Counted from the first letter of the stretch, positions 41,384 to 51,305 are shown. The stretch: 64,000 nucleotides of DNA from Vicinamibacterales bacterium (GCA_041394705.1 JAWKHS010000021.1:55506-119505); one strand, 5' to 3'. Translations and numbers: made by a program. The notes: generated by a model from the sequence alone, not told the origin.

Positions 41384-44300
41384 GTGGGTCTCGTCGAACG
41401 CTTCGTCGCTGCCACGTTCGGGCAGCGCGTCTTCGTCCTCTTGTGTCTCAGCGCCCTGATCGTCACCGGCGTGCTCGCGGTGCGCGATCTGCCCGTCGAG
41501 GCCTTTCCGGACCTGACGAACAACCAGGTGGTCGTGATCACCGAGGCCCCCAGCCTCGCGGCCCCCGAGGTCGAGCAGCGCGTCTCCTACCCGATCGAGA
41601 CCGCGCTCATGGGCGTGCCGAACACCCAGGAGGTGCGCTCGGTCTCGAAGTTCGGCCTGTCGATGGTCACCGTGGTCTTCGACGACGCCGTGCCCATCTA
41701 CCTGGCGCGTCAGCTCGTCACCGAGCGGCTGGCCGACGTCCGCTCGCGCATCCCCGACGGGCTCGAACCGGTGCTGGGGCCGGTGGCGACCGCGTTCGGC
41801 GAGATCTACCAGTACGTGGTGACGGGCGACGGCATCGACGCGATGACGGCCAAGACCGCCCACGACTGGGAGGTGCGCACGCGCCTGCGGTCGGTGCCCG
41901 GCGTGAGCGAGGTCAACACCTGGGGCGGCCTGAGCAAGCAGTTCCAGGTCGTGGTCGACCCGACGCGCCTGGACCAGTACGGCCTGGCGCTCGGCGACGT
42001 CCTCCGGGCCGTGGCCGACAACAACCAGTCCTTCAGCGGCGGCTTCATCGAACACCACGCCGAGCGCTACACCGTCCGCGGTGTCGGCCTGGTGACCGAC
42101 ACCCACGATCTCGAGCGGGTCGTGCTGGCCTCGCACAACGGCGTGCCCGTGCTGCTGCGCGACGTGGCCGGCGTGGAGGTGGCGCCGGCGCTCCGTGACG
42201 GCGCCGTCACGCGCAACGGCGAGGGCGAGGCCGTCGGCGGCATGGTGATCATGCTGAAGGGCGAGAACGCCCGCGACCTGTCGGTGCGGGTCAAGTCCCG
42301 GCTGTCCGAGATCGCGGCCACGCTGCCCGAGGGCATGCGGCTCGAGCCGTTCTACGACCAGTCGGAGGTGATCGACCGCACGACGCACACGGTACGCACG
42401 AACCTGCTCGAAGGCAGCGTCCTCGTGGTCGCCGTGCTGTTCTTCTTCCTGCGCGACGTGCGCGCCTCGCTCATCGTGGCGGCCGTCATCCCGATCTCGA
42501 TGCTGGCGGGGTTCATCGGCATGCGCCTCTTCGGCGTGTCGGCCAACCTGATGTCGCTCGGGGCCATCGACTTCGGGCTGATCGTGGACGGCGCGGTCGT
42601 GATGATGGAGAACTTCGTCCGCCGGCGCGTGGGTCTCGGCGAGCGGCTGGAGCACGCCGATCCCGATGAGCGAGACGACCTGCGCCTGGGCGTCTTCCGG
42701 AGCGCGGCCGTGGAGGTCGCGCGGCCCGTGCTCTTCGGCGTGCTCATCATCATCGCCGTCTACCTGCCGATCTTCACGCTCGAGGGGCTGGAAGGGAAGA
42801 TGTTCCGCCCGATGGCGATCACGGTGTGCTCGGCGCTCCTGGGCTCGCTGCTCCTCTCGCTGACGGCGGTCCCGGTGGTGTCGTCGTACCTGCTGAAGCT
42901 GGAAGGGCACCACGAGGACGAGCCGTGGTTCGCGCGCCTGCGCGCCTACTACCGGCGGCACCTGGCCGTGCACATGCGCCACCCGCACTTCACCGTCGGC
43001 GTGGCCCTCACCATCGTCACCATCGCGATGGCGTCGGTGCCGTTCCTGGGCACGGAGTTCATGCCGCGCCTGGACGAGGGCTCGCTCCTCATCGAGACCC
43101 GCAAGCTGCCGTCGGTGTCGCTCGAGGAATCGGTCGCCATCTCGACCAGGGTCGAGCGGATCGTGCTCGACACCTTCCCCGAGGTGTCGCAGATCGTGAC
43201 CAAGCTGGGACGCCCCGACCTGGCCACCGAAGCCATGGGCATCTACCAGGGCGACGTCTACGTGGGGCTCCACCCCGAGGGGACGTGGGCCAGCGGCCGC
43301 ACCAAGGCGGAGCTCATCGACGCGATGGCCGAGGCCCTGTCGCACGTGCCCGGCCTGGAGGTGAACTTCACCCAGCCGATGGCGATGCGGCTCGACGAAG
43401 TCGTCTCCGGCGTGAAGGCCGACGTGGCCGTGAAGATCTTCGGCCCGGACGCGCCGACGCTCGAGCGGCTCGGCGGCCAGATCCTGCGCGTGGTCGAGCA
43501 GGTGCAGGGCAGCGCCGACGCGCAGGTCGAGGTGCTGTCCGGCGCGGCGCAGATCGAGATCGGGCTGGACCGGGACGCGCTCGCCCGCTACGGCCTCCAC
43601 GTGAACGACATCCAGCAGGTGGTGGAGACCGCCATCGGCGGGAGCCAGGTGACCGAGGTGCTCGAGGGCGCCCGCCGCTTCCCCGTCGTCGTCCGGCTGC
43701 CCGCCGCCGTCCGCCAGTCGCCGGCGGCGATCGAGAACCTGGTCGTGACGGCCCCGGGCGGCGAGCGGGTCCCGCTGCAGCGGCTGAGCACCGTCCGCCA
43801 GGCGTCCACGCCCGAGGCCGTCAACCACGAGAACGGCGAGCGCCGCCTCGTCGTGCAGACCAACGTCCGCGGCCGTGACGTCGGCAGCTTCGTGGCCGAA
43901 GCCCAGCGGCGGATCGCGGGCGCGGTCACGCTGCCGAGCGGCTACTACCTCGCGTGGGGCGGCCAGTTCGAGAACCAGCAGCGCGCCACCGCGCGGCTGG
44001 CCATCGTCGTGCCGCTGTCGCTGGCCATCATCTTCGTGCTGCTCGTGGCCACCTTCGGCCAGGTGCGCTGGGCGGCCCTCATCCTGGTGAACGTGCCGTT
44101 CGCGGCCGTGGGCGGCGTGGCCGCCCTGTGGGTCCGGGGGCTCACGTTGAACCTGTCGGCGTCGGTCGGCTTCATCGCGCTCTTCGGCGTGGCCGTGCTG
44201 AACGGCGTGGTGATGATCGCGGCCATCAAGGCGCTGCGCGAGGACGAAGGGCTCGGCGTCCGGGAAGCAACGCTCACGGGCGCGGCCTCCCGGCTGCGGC

Positions 44301-44509
44301 CCGTGCTGATGACGGCCCTCGTCGCCGCCATCGGCTTCATGCCGATGGCGCTGTCCCACGGCGCGGGCTCGGAAGTGCAGCGGCCGCTCGCCACGGTGGT
44401 GATCGGCGGCATCATCACGTCGACCTTGCTGACGCTCATCGTGCTGCCGACCTTGTACGGCATGATGGAGACCTGGGTGGAGCGGCGGGCGCATCACCAT
44501 CACGGCTAG
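41384..44509 (+). CDS. czcA: Heavy-metal RND efflux pump, CzcA family
   Basis: This 1041-residue inner-membrane antiporter exports divalent metal with proton influx. It has 12 helices and two large periplasmic loops. The helix-4 signature reads IDFGLIVDGAVVMMEN, with the Asp and Glu residues used in proton relay. This DFGxIVDGAVV form occurs in the Zn/Co/Cd/Ni (HME1-3) pumps, whereas Cu/Ag pumps (CusA) have a different pattern. The start VERFVAATFGQRVFVLL and the FPDLTNNQVVVITEAPSLAA block are typical of CzcA. The GTG at 41384 follows the czcB stop by two bases. A histidine-rich tail (RRAHHHHG) ends the protein. The regulator genes follow in the same direction. Confidence 0.92.
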   Translation: MGLVERFVAATFGQRVFVLLCLSALIVTGVLAVRDLPVEAFPDLTNNQVVVITEAPSLAAPEVEQRVSYPIETALMGVPNTQEVRSVSKFGLSMVTVVFDDAVPIYLARQLVTERLADVRSRIPDGLEPVLGPVATAFGEIYQYVVTGDGIDAMTAKTAHDWEVRTRLRSVPGVSEVNTWGGLSKQFQVVVDPTRLDQYGLALGDVLRAVADNNQSFSGGFIEHHAERYTVRGVGLVTDTHDLERVVLASHNGVPVLLRDVAGVEVAPALRDGAVTRNGEGEAVGGMVIMLKGENARDLSVRVKSRLSEIAATLPEGMRLEPFYDQSEVIDRTTHTVRTNLLEGSVLVVAVLFFFLRDVRASLIVAAVIPISMLAGFIGMRLFGVSANLMSLGAIDFGLIVDGAVVMMENFVRRRVGLGERLEHADPDERDDLRLGVFRSAAVEVARPVLFGVLIIIAVYLPIFTLEGLEGKMFRPMAITVCSALLGSLLLSLTAVPVVSSYLLKLEGHHEDEPWFARLRAYYRRHLAVHMRHPHFTVGVALTIVTIAMASVPFLGTEFMPRLDEGSLLIETRKLPSVSLEESVAISTRVERIVLDTFPEVSQIVTKLGRPDLATEAMGIYQGDVYVGLHPEGTWASGRTKAELIDAMAEALSHVPGLEVNFTQPMAMRLDEVVSGVKADVAVKIFGPDAPTLERLGGQILRVVEQVQGSADAQVEVLSGAAQIEIGLDRDALARYGLHVNDIQQVVETAIGGSQVTEVLEGARRFPVVVRLPAAVRQSPAAIENLVVTAPGGERVPLQRLSTVRQASTPEAVNHENGERRLVVQTNVRGRDVGSFVAEAQRRIAGAVTLPSGYYLAWGGQFENQQRATARLAIVVPLSLAIIFVLLVATFGQVRWAALILVNVPFAAVGGVAALWVRGLTLNLSASVGFIALFGVAVLNGVVMIAAIKALREDEGLGVREATLTGAASRLRPVLMTALVAAIGFMPMALSHGAGSEVQRPLATVVIGGIITSTLLTLIVLPTLYGMMETWVERRAHHHHG

Positions 44510-44529
44510 CCGCCCGCGGGGAACGAGTC

Positions 44530-45213
44530 ATGCGCGTCCTCGTCGTGGAAGACGATCCGGCCATCAGCCGGTTCATCGTGCGCGGCCTCACGGAGGAGCG
44601 CTACCTGGTGGACCTGGTCGAGGACGGCGCCTCGGCGGTCGACATGGCGGCGGCCGAGGAGTACGACGTCGTCGTCCTGGACCTGATGCTTCCCGGCCTC
44701 GACGGATTCGAGGTATGCCGGCGGCTGCGCGGCAAGGGCATCGACACGCCCGTCATCATCGTCACGGCCAGGGACGCGGTGGCCGACCGCGTGACGGCGC
44801 TCGACGCCGGCGCCGACGACGTCCTCGTCAAGCCGTTCGCGTTCGACGAGCTGCTGGCGCGCCTCAGAGCCGTCGGCCGGCGCGGGCGGTCGCGGCAGCT
44901 CACCCACCTGCTGGAATACGGCGGCATCCGCATCGACCCGGTGGCGCACCAGGTCACGGTGGCCGGCCGGCCGGTGCCGCTCACGGCGACGGAGTACCGC
45001 CTGCTGTCGTTCCTCGTCCGCCGCGCCGAGGCCATCGTCACGCGCGACCAGCTCGCGCAGCACGTCTGGGGCGGCGAGTACGATCCCCTCTCGAACAACG
45101 CCGACGTCTACGTGGGGTACGTCCGCCGGAAGCTCCTCACGGCGACGCCGGAGCCCCTCATCCACACCGTCCGCGGCCTGGGCTACATGCTGAAGGCGGG
45201 CGCGCCGTCGTGA
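44530..45213 (+). CDS. czcR: OmpR-family response regulator, CzcR/CopR type
   Basis: This 227-residue response regulator has the receiver domain residues in place: the acidic pair EDDPAIS, phospho-acceptor in VVVLDLMLPGLDGFE, Thr in PVIIVTARD and Lys in VLVKPFAFDEL. A winged-helix OmpR-type DNA-binding domain follows (LTATEYRLLSFLVRR, VTRDQLAQHVWGGEYD, VYVGYVRRKLL). It lies 20 bases after czcA and its stop overlaps the sensor kinase start (GTGA). By position it should control the efflux operon in response to metal. Confidence 0.9.
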   Translation: MRVLVVEDDPAISRFIVRGLTEERYLVDLVEDGASAVDMAAAEEYDVVVLDLMLPGLDGFEVCRRLRGKGIDTPVIIVTARDAVADRVTALDAGADDVLVKPFAFDELLARLRAVGRRGRSRQLTHLLEYGGIRIDPVAHQVTVAGRPVPLTATEYRLLSFLVRRAEAIVTRDQLAQHVWGGEYDPLSNNADVYVGYVRRKLLTATPEPLIHTVRGLGYMLKAGAPS

Positions 45214-46721
45214 CGTCGCTCCGGCCGCAGTCGTTCCGGGCGCGGCTGACGTGGCGCTGGACGGTGGCGGTCGGCCTGCTGCTGGCCCTGGCCAACGCCG
45301 CGATCTACGCCGGGGCCTCGATCTACCTGCGCCGCTGGCTGGACGAGCACGTGCGGACGGTGGCGGCCACCGAGGCGGCCTCGTCCACCGACGGCCCGAG
45401 CGACGTGCACCTGCACGAGTCGCCCTACGCCCAGCTCGAGCGCGAGGGCTTCACCGAGAAGGTCGTGCAGATCTTCGACGCCCGCGGCGCGCTCGTCCTG
45501 CAGTCCACGGCGCTCGAGGGCACTCCGCCCCTGGTCGCCCCCGACGTCGTCGCGCGCGGACTCGCCGGCGAGGCGCCGATGGCGGACGCGTCGCTGGCCG
45601 GGCGGCGCGTGCGCATCAACGTGCTGGAAGCGGAGCGAGGCCCCCGCCGCTACGCCGTGGCCGTGGGGCTCTACGCGGACGACGTGGACCAGGGTCTCCG
45701 GGCGTTGGCGTGGCTCCTGGCCGCGGTGTGGGCAGCCGGCATCTGCGGCACCGCGGCACTGGGGTACGGGCTCGCGTCGCGGGCCCTGGCGCCCGTGTCG
45801 CGCATCACCGAACGGGCGGCGTGGATCGCGCAGGGCAACTTCGACGCGCGGCTCGACGGGCCGGAGGTGCTCGACGAGGTCGGCCGCATGACGGTGCTGC
45901 TGAACTCGGTCCTCGACCGGCTCCAGCGCGCCGTCGACGCCAACAGGCGGTTCGCGGCCGATGCCTCGCACGAACTGCGGAGCCCGTTGACGGCCATGGC
46001 CGGAGAGCTGGACGTGGCGCTGCGCCACCCGCGGTCGGCGGACAGCTACCGCGAGACGCTGACCTACCTGCGCGCGCGTGTCGCGGCCCTCACCGAGCTC
46101 GCCGGCGACCTCATGCTCCTGGCGCGCGTGGAAGAGGGCGACGACCTGCCCCGGCACGAGGTGCCGCTGGCGCCGCTGGTGGACGAGGCCTTCGCGCGGT
46201 GGACGCCGGCGGCCGACGCGCGCCTCATCCGCCTGTCGCACGAGGGGCTGGAGCACGTCACGGTGTACGCGGACCGGACGCTGGTGGCACGGGTCGTGGA
46301 CAACGTGGTCGCCAACGCCGTCCACTACAACCGCGACGGCGGGTCCGTGCGGGTGGCGGCACGCGTGGACGCCCCCGCCGACGACGCCTGGGCGCCGACG
46401 CTGGTCACCATCGAGGTGCGCGATGCGGGCCCCGGCATCCCGGCGGCCCACCAGGAGCGCGTGTTCGACCGCTTCTTCCGGCTGGACGAGTCGCGACGGC
46501 GCCACACCGGCGGAACCGGCCTGGGCCTGGCGATCTGCCGCGAGGTGGCCCGCGCGCTCGGCGGCAGCATCCGCGTGGCGGACAGCTCGCCGGCCGGGAC
46601 GACCATCGCCATCACGCTGCCGGGGCACGGACCGGCGGCGTCCCGCGCCGCGGCGGGCGCCCGCGCCGCGGACGTCGGGGCGACGGATCCCGCGCCCCAG
46701 CCCTCCGGCCCGCGCGCCTGA
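45210..46721 (+). CDS. czcS: Sensor histidine kinase, CzcS/CopS type
   Basis: This 503-residue membrane kinase has a first helix at WTVAVGLLLALANAAIYAGA and a periplasmic sensor region of about 135 residues containing a potential metal-binding HLHESPY stretch. The second helix is WLLAAVWAAGICGTAALGYG. Then come a HAMP domain, the phospho-acceptor helix FAADASHELRSPLTAMAGEL with His, and the ATPase core N (DNVVANAVHYNRDGG), G1 (DAGPGIP), F (RFFRLDESR) and G2 (TGLGLAIC) boxes. The GTG start overlaps the regulator stop. A Pro/Ala-rich tail of 40 residues follows the catalytic domain. Confidence 0.9.
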   Translation: MTSLRPQSFRARLTWRWTVAVGLLLALANAAIYAGASIYLRRWLDEHVRTVAATEAASSTDGPSDVHLHESPYAQLEREGFTEKVVQIFDARGALVLQSTALEGTPPLVAPDVVARGLAGEAPMADASLAGRRVRINVLEAERGPRRYAVAVGLYADDVDQGLRALAWLLAAVWAAGICGTAALGYGLASRALAPVSRITERAAWIAQGNFDARLDGPEVLDEVGRMTVLLNSVLDRLQRAVDANRRFAADASHELRSPLTAMAGELDVALRHPRSADSYRETLTYLRARVAALTELAGDLMLLARVEEGDDLPRHEVPLAPLVDEAFARWTPAADARLIRLSHEGLEHVTVYADRTLVARVVDNVVANAVHYNRDGGSVRVAARVDAPADDAWAPTLVTIEVRDAGPGIPAAHQERVFDRFFRLDESRRRHTGGTGLGLAICREVARALGGSIRVADSSPAGTTIAITLPGHGPAASRAAAGARAADVGATDPAPQPSGPRA

Positions 46722-46746
46722 GGCCGCCCGTTCGCGGCGGCGGAGA

Positions 46747-47232
46747 CTACGGCCGGAGGTCGAGCGCGTAGAAGAACGACAGCCGTGGGGCGATGGGCGC
46801 GGCGTAGACGATCGTCCGCCCCGTGTCGTCGACCAGCTCCGCCGTGGGCAGGGTGCGCCCACCGAGCGGATTGGGGATCACGCACGGGATGATGCCCACG
46901 CGCACGCTGCCGTCGCCCGCGGCGATGTCGCCGTCCGGGAGCCGGTAGTTCGCGGTGAGGGCCTGCCCCGGCCGCAGGCGGTAGTCCTGCTGGGCCAGGA
47001 CGTTGCCGGCCGTGTCGTGGAACATGATCGTGCCACCGCAGGCGCGCGGACCGACGAGCCCGGCGCCGTGCTCGGCGCAGGCCACGTTGAACTGCAGGGT
47101 CTCACCGTACCGCACGCTGATCACGCCGAAGGCCGGTGGATCGGGCTGGGGATCGAACGCGTGCACGGGCACCCACGCCGCACCGGCCAGGGCCAGTCCG
47201 GCACACACCATCACGACGGCACGACGAGTCAT
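46747..47232 (-). CDS. Exported hypothetical protein
   Basis: This 161-residue protein has a cleavable signal (RRAVVMVCAGLALAGAAWVP) and a Cys-containing beta-sandwich-like mature part: FGVISVRYGETLQFNVACAE, RACGGTIMFHDTAGNVLAQQ, DYRLRPGQALTANYRLPDGD and GIIPCVIPNP. The three Cys could form disulfides. It is convergent with the kinase gene. No family name is assigned. Confidence 0.6.
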   Translation of the reverse strand: MTRRAVVMVCAGLALAGAAWVPVHAFDPQPDPPAFGVISVRYGETLQFNVACAEHGAGLVGPRACGGTIMFHDTAGNVLAQQDYRLRPGQALTANYRLPDGDIAAGDGSVRVGIIPCVIPNPLGGRTLPTAELVDDTGRTIVYAAPIAPRLSFFYALDLRP

Positions 47233-47347
47233 GGATCGCCTCCGGGGGCGCCCGGCCGGCACGGCCGGGTGACGGCCCCTCATCCACACCAGCGGAATCG
47301 CGTCCCCAATCGCGTCACGCGGGAGCGTGGGCGTGTATGCTCGCGGC

Positions 47348-47905
47348 ATGCGCGCGCAGATCCTCGTGCCGGTGCTCGTCGTTGCCTTGCTCACGCCCGC
47401 CGTGGCCGCGGTGGCCCAGCCGTCGATCGACGTCGGACCGCGTCCGGCCGCCCTCGCCGCCGACGTGTCGAGCCTCGACGCCATCCTGGCCGCGCTCTAC
47501 GACGTCATCTCGGGCCCCAAGGGCGAGGCGCGCGACTGGACGCGGTTCCGGTCGCTGCTCGCGCCGAACGCGCGGCTGATGCCCACGCGGCCGCGGCCGG
47601 GCGGCGGCACCGAGCTGGTCGTCTGGAGCGCCGACGACTACGTGCGCGCGGCGGGACCGGGGCTCAGCGCCAACGGCTTCTACGAGCGCGAGGTCCATCG
47701 CGTGACCGAGCGGTTCGGCGACGTCGTGCACGTGTTCAGCACGTACGAGTCCCGGCGGACCGCCGATCCCGCCGAGGCGCCCTTCGCGCGCGGCATCAAC
47801 TCGATCCAGCTCCTGAAGGACGGCGCACGCTGGTGGGTGGTGTCGATCTACTGGCAGGCCGAGCGGCCCGGCACGCCGATCCCCGCGGCCTACCTGCCGA
47901 AGTAG
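47348..47905 (+). CDS. Exported NTF2/SnoaL-like protein
   Basis: This 185-residue protein has a signal peptide (MRAQILVPVLVVALLTPAVA) and a single NTF2-like domain: SLDAILAALYDVISGPKGEA as the first helix, DWTRFRSLLAPNARLMPTRP, the middle strands (VVHVFSTYESRRTADPAEAP) and the closing INSIQLLKDGARWWVVSIYW. It is similar in plan to the exported protein at 8.2-8.7 kb. Function is unknown. Confidence 0.7.
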   Translation: MRAQILVPVLVVALLTPAVAAVAQPSIDVGPRPAALAADVSSLDAILAALYDVISGPKGEARDWTRFRSLLAPNARLMPTRPRPGGGTELVVWSADDYVRAAGPGLSANGFYEREVHRVTERFGDVVHVFSTYESRRTADPAEAPFARGINSIQLLKDGARWWVVSIYWQAERPGTPIPAAYLPK

Positions 47906-47917
47906 CGCCCGGGGCCG

Positions 47918-50404
47918 CTACTCGATCCGGAGCGCCGTGAGCGGCTCGACGCGCATCGCCCGGCGGGCGGGCACGACGTTCGCGAGCGCGCCGGCCACGA
48001 CGAGGACGGCGGCCGCCGCCAGCCAGGCGATGACGTCGTAGGGCGCCACGTCGTAGAGCACGCCGCGCAGGAGGAACGCGGCGCCGGCCGCGATCGCGCC
48101 GCCCACGGCCAGGCCGACGCCCACCAGTGCCAGGCCCTGCCGCATCACCATCCCGAGCACGTCCGAGGCCTCCGCGCCCAGCGCGATTCTGACGCCAATC
48201 TCGCGGGTGCGGCGGGCGACCGAGAACGCGACGACGCCGTAGAGGCCGATCGCGGCCAGGAGGGTGCCCAGCAATCCGAAGGCCGCGGCCAGCCAGGCGC
48301 CGACCCGCGCGGGCACGAGCGAGCCGGCCATGTTCTGCTCCATCGTCGCGCCGCCCAGGAGCACGAGGCCCGGCTCCATCGCGAGCAGCTCACGTCGCAT
48401 CACGCCGAGCAGCGCCGCCGCGTCGCCGCTCGTGCGCGCCAGGATCATGTTGAAGGTGTTCGGCCGCTGCGCGGAGGCGAAATAGACGTACGGCGACGGC
48501 GCTTCGAGGACGCCGTGCCGCTTGTGATCGGCCGCCACGCCGATGACGCGGTAGTCGCGCTTCGTGCTGACGCTCTGGATCGTGTGGCCGATGGCCGACT
48601 CGCCCGGCCAGTAGGCGCGGGCCATCGTCGCATTCACGACCGCGACGAGCGGCGCGCCCTCCACGTCGGTGGGGTCCACGGCCCGGCCCTCGAGGAGCGG
48701 CACGCCCAGCGCCTCGAGCGCGCCCGGCGAGACGTCCACGTTCTCGATGATCTCGGCCCGCTGGCCCTCGGCGTAGGTGCGCGAATCGACGCGGAGCTCC
48801 TGCTGGTTGAAGTTGAGCGTGAAGGGCAGCGTGGGCGACAGGGTGCCGGCGGCCGTCACGCCGGGCAGCGCCTGGATCCGCGCCAGCGCCTCGCGCCAGA
48901 ACTGCAGCCCTCGATCGCGCTCGTAGCGCACCATGTCGGTGTCGAAGCCGACGGCGGCCAGGCCGCGCGGGTCGAAGCCGACGTCGGCGCGCTGGGACGC
49001 GCCGAGACTCCGGAGCAGGAGCCCCGCCACGACGAGCAGGACCGCGCTGAGCGCCACCTGCACCACGACGAGCCCGTCGCGGAGCACGAAGCGGCGGCCG
49101 CCCACGCGCGCCGCCGGGGCCTCGCCCCGCAGATCGCCCACCAGGTTGGGCCTCGACGCCTTCAGCGCGGGCACCAGGCTGGAGAGCAGGCCGGTCAGCG
49201 CGCCGGCGAACGCGGCGAAGGCGGCGACGCGCCAGTCGAGGCGCAGGTCGAAGGCCACGTCCACCGGGAGCGGGAGCTCGACGGCCAGCAGGGCCCGGAT
49301 CACGACCCACGCGCAGCCGAGCGCCACGACGGCGCCCGCGGCGCCGACGAGCAGGCCCTCGACGACGAGCTGTTGCAGCAGGCGGCCGCGGCTGGCGCCG
49401 ATCGCGAGCCGCACGCTGATCTCGCGCCGGCGGGCCGAGGCGCGGGCGAGGAGCAGTCCCGCGACGTTCGCGCAGGCGATGAGGAGGACGAGCCCCACGA
49501 TGGTCATGAGCGCGGCGCTGCCGACGCTGAGCGGCGCGCCGGCCTGCGGGACGAGCAGGCGGACGTCGGTGCTGGCCACGCCGGCCATGTGGCGGTCCTT
49601 GTTGGTGTCCGGGTGCGCGGCCGCGAGCTGCGCCCCGATGAGGGCCACGTTGGCCTGGGCCTGCGCGACCGACACGCCGGGCGTGAGGCGGCCCTTCACG
49701 AACAGCCACCGGGCGCCGCGGCGCTCGAGCCGCGTCCGGCCGGGGCCGGGCACGACGTCGTTGATACCGGCCGGCTCCACTTCCTCGGCGTGCGCGATCG
49801 GCAGCCAGAACTCCGGCGTCAGGAGCGGGACCACGCCGGTGAAGGCGGGCGGCGCCACGCCCACGATGGTGTAGGGCAGGCCCCGCAGGGTGATCGTCCG
49901 GCCCACGACCGACGGGTCGCCTCCGTACTCGCGGCGCCACATGCGGTCCGACAGGACGACGACGCGGTCGGCTCCGGGGGCGTCATCCGCCGGTTGCAGC
50001 ACGCGTCCCAGCGCGGGGCCGACACCGAGCAGGGCGAAGTGGTTCGACGTGACGATCTGCCCCATCGCCACGCGCGATCGATCGCCGAGGTTCAGCGCCG
50101 CGATCATGGGGCTGTAGCCCGTCATGCCGCTGAACACGGTGTTGGCGGCGGCCAGGTCGAGGAAGTCGGGGTAGGAGCTCGTGGCGTATTCGTCGCCGTC
50201 GCCGCCGGTCGTGAAGACGTCCACGAGCGTCGCCGGCGACTCGACGGGCAGCGGGCGGAAGAGCACGGCGTCCACGAGCGAGAACATCGCGGCGTTCACG
50301 CCGATTCCGAGGCCCAGCGACAGCACGGCCACCGTGAAGACCCCGGGACTGCCCGCGATCGAGCGGCACGCGTAGCGGACGTCCTTCACGAGCGCTTCGA
50401 GCAT
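47918..50404 (-). CDS. ADOP-type (duplicated FtsX/MacB) orphan ABC permease
   Basis: This 828-residue membrane protein has two permease units in one chain, each with a helix, a periplasmic domain and three terminal helices, as in the Acidobacterial duplicated orphan permease group. The first unit has VLSLGLGIGVNAAMFSLVDA and ends with SARRREISVRLAIGASRGRL. The second ends with ARRTREIGVRIALGAEASDV and the closing ARRAMRVEPLTALRIE. No ATPase gene is adjacent, which is usual for the group and explains the 'orphan' label; whether an unlinked ATPase serves it is unknown. An ATG at 50404 (MLEALVKDVRYACRSI) is preferred over one at 50446, since the conserved part begins there. Confidence 0.87.
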   Translation of the reverse strand: MLEALVKDVRYACRSIAGSPGVFTVAVLSLGLGIGVNAAMFSLVDAVLFRPLPVESPATLVDVFTTGGDGDEYATSSYPDFLDLAAANTVFSGMTGYSPMIAALNLGDRSRVAMGQIVTSNHFALLGVGPALGRVLQPADDAPGADRVVVLSDRMWRREYGGDPSVVGRTITLRGLPYTIVGVAPPAFTGVVPLLTPEFWLPIAHAEEVEPAGINDVVPGPGRTRLERRGARWLFVKGRLTPGVSVAQAQANVALIGAQLAAAHPDTNKDRHMAGVASTDVRLLVPQAGAPLSVGSAALMTIVGLVLLIACANVAGLLLARASARRREISVRLAIGASRGRLLQQLVVEGLLVGAAGAVVALGCAWVVIRALLAVELPLPVDVAFDLRLDWRVAAFAAFAGALTGLLSSLVPALKASRPNLVGDLRGEAPAARVGGRRFVLRDGLVVVQVALSAVLLVVAGLLLRSLGASQRADVGFDPRGLAAVGFDTDMVRYERDRGLQFWREALARIQALPGVTAAGTLSPTLPFTLNFNQQELRVDSRTYAEGQRAEIIENVDVSPGALEALGVPLLEGRAVDPTDVEGAPLVAVVNATMARAYWPGESAIGHTIQSVSTKRDYRVIGVAADHKRHGVLEAPSPYVYFASAQRPNTFNMILARTSGDAAALLGVMRRELLAMEPGLVLLGGATMEQNMAGSLVPARVGAWLAAAFGLLGTLLAAIGLYGVVAFSVARRTREIGVRIALGAEASDVLGMVMRQGLALVGVGLAVGGAIAAGAAFLLRGVLYDVAPYDVIAWLAAAAVLVVAGALANVVPARRAMRVEPLTALRIE

Positions 50405-50489
50405 GGCAGCTCCCCAGCCCGCGTCGTCTCCGGGCTGAACACTCATACGATGTCAGCGCCGGGAAGTTCGGCCGCCGCGGGCCGCCAGC

Positions 50490-51305
50490 CTAGAGCTTGC
50501 GGTAGCGGGACGCACTGCGGCGGATGACGGCCCGGGCGGCGAACTCGGGCAGGTGCTTGGCGCCCAGGGCCAGCGCGCGGTTCACCCGGCCGGTCACGAC
50601 CATGGGCCGTCCGGCCATCGCCGCGGCATACCCTTCCTCGGCCACCTGCCGCGCGTCGGACCACATCCAGGCCGGCATCGTCCTGACCTGGGCGCGGGTG
50701 CCGGTGACGTCGTGGAATTCGGAGTGCGTGAAGCCCGGACACACCGCGGTCACGTGCACGCCGTCGGCCAGGACCTCCCCGGCCAGCGCCTCCGAGAACT
50801 TCACGAGGAACGCCTTCGACGCGGCGTACAGGGTGTGCCCGGGGGCGGCCGGCACCAGGGCCGCCAACGACGCGATGTTCAGGACGCGGCCCCACCGCCG
50901 ATCCACCATCCCCGGCAGCAGGCGGTGGGTCAGCTCGGCGACGGCGGTGACGAGCACCTGCAGGAAGTCGCGCTGCGCGGTCCAGTCCGTCGCCACGTAG
51001 CGCCCGGGCACCCCGTAGCCGGCGTTGTTCACCAGGACGTCCACGGTCAGGCCGGCGTCGGCCAGCGCGCGGCACAACCGGCCCGGCGTCGCCGGGTCGG
51101 CGAGATCCCCCGGAAGGGCCACCGCGCGGATGCCGTGGGCGGCCGAGAGGTCGTGGGCCAGGCGATCGAGCCGATCGGCGCGGCGCGCCGTGACGACGAC
51201 GTCGTAGCCACGGGCCGCCAGCACCTCGGCGAACGCCCGGCCGATGCCGGCCGACGCGCCCGTGACGAAGGCCGTGCGGCCGTGTCCCTCGCGCGGGGCG
51301 CTCAT
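50490..51305 (-). CDS. Short-chain dehydrogenase/reductase (SDR)
   Basis: This 271-residue classical SDR has the cofactor motif AFVTGASAGIGRAFAEVLAA, the NNAGYGVPG strand, the catalytic SLAALVPAAPGHTLYAASKAF segment with Tyr-x-x-x-Lys, and PGFTHSEFH. The C-terminal part is a longer helical region with a basic end (RRSASRYRKL). Such enzymes oxidise or reduce alcohols and sugars with NAD(P). The ATG at 51305 overlaps the stop of the upstream carbamoyltransferase-like gene by four bases, so the two are translationally coupled. The substrate is unknown. Confidence 0.85.
   Translation of the reverse strand: MSAPREGHGRTAFVTGASAGIGRAFAEVLAARGYDVVVTARRADRLDRLAHDLSAAHGIRAVALPGDLADPATPGRLCRALADAGLTVDVLVNNAGYGVPGRYVATDWTAQRDFLQVLVTAVAELTHRLLPGMVDRRWGRVLNIASLAALVPAAPGHTLYAASKAFLVKFSEALAGEVLADGVHVTAVCPGFTHSEFHDVTGTRAQVRTMPAWMWSDARQVAEEGYAAAMAGRPMVVTGRVNRALALGAKHLPEFAARAVIRRSASRYRKL

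Noticed and set aside
40760..44503. Very long open frame on the minus strand opposite czcA
   Set aside because: It is a His/Arg-rich antisense shadow produced by high GC codon use; the plus strand encodes a clear CzcA with all motifs.
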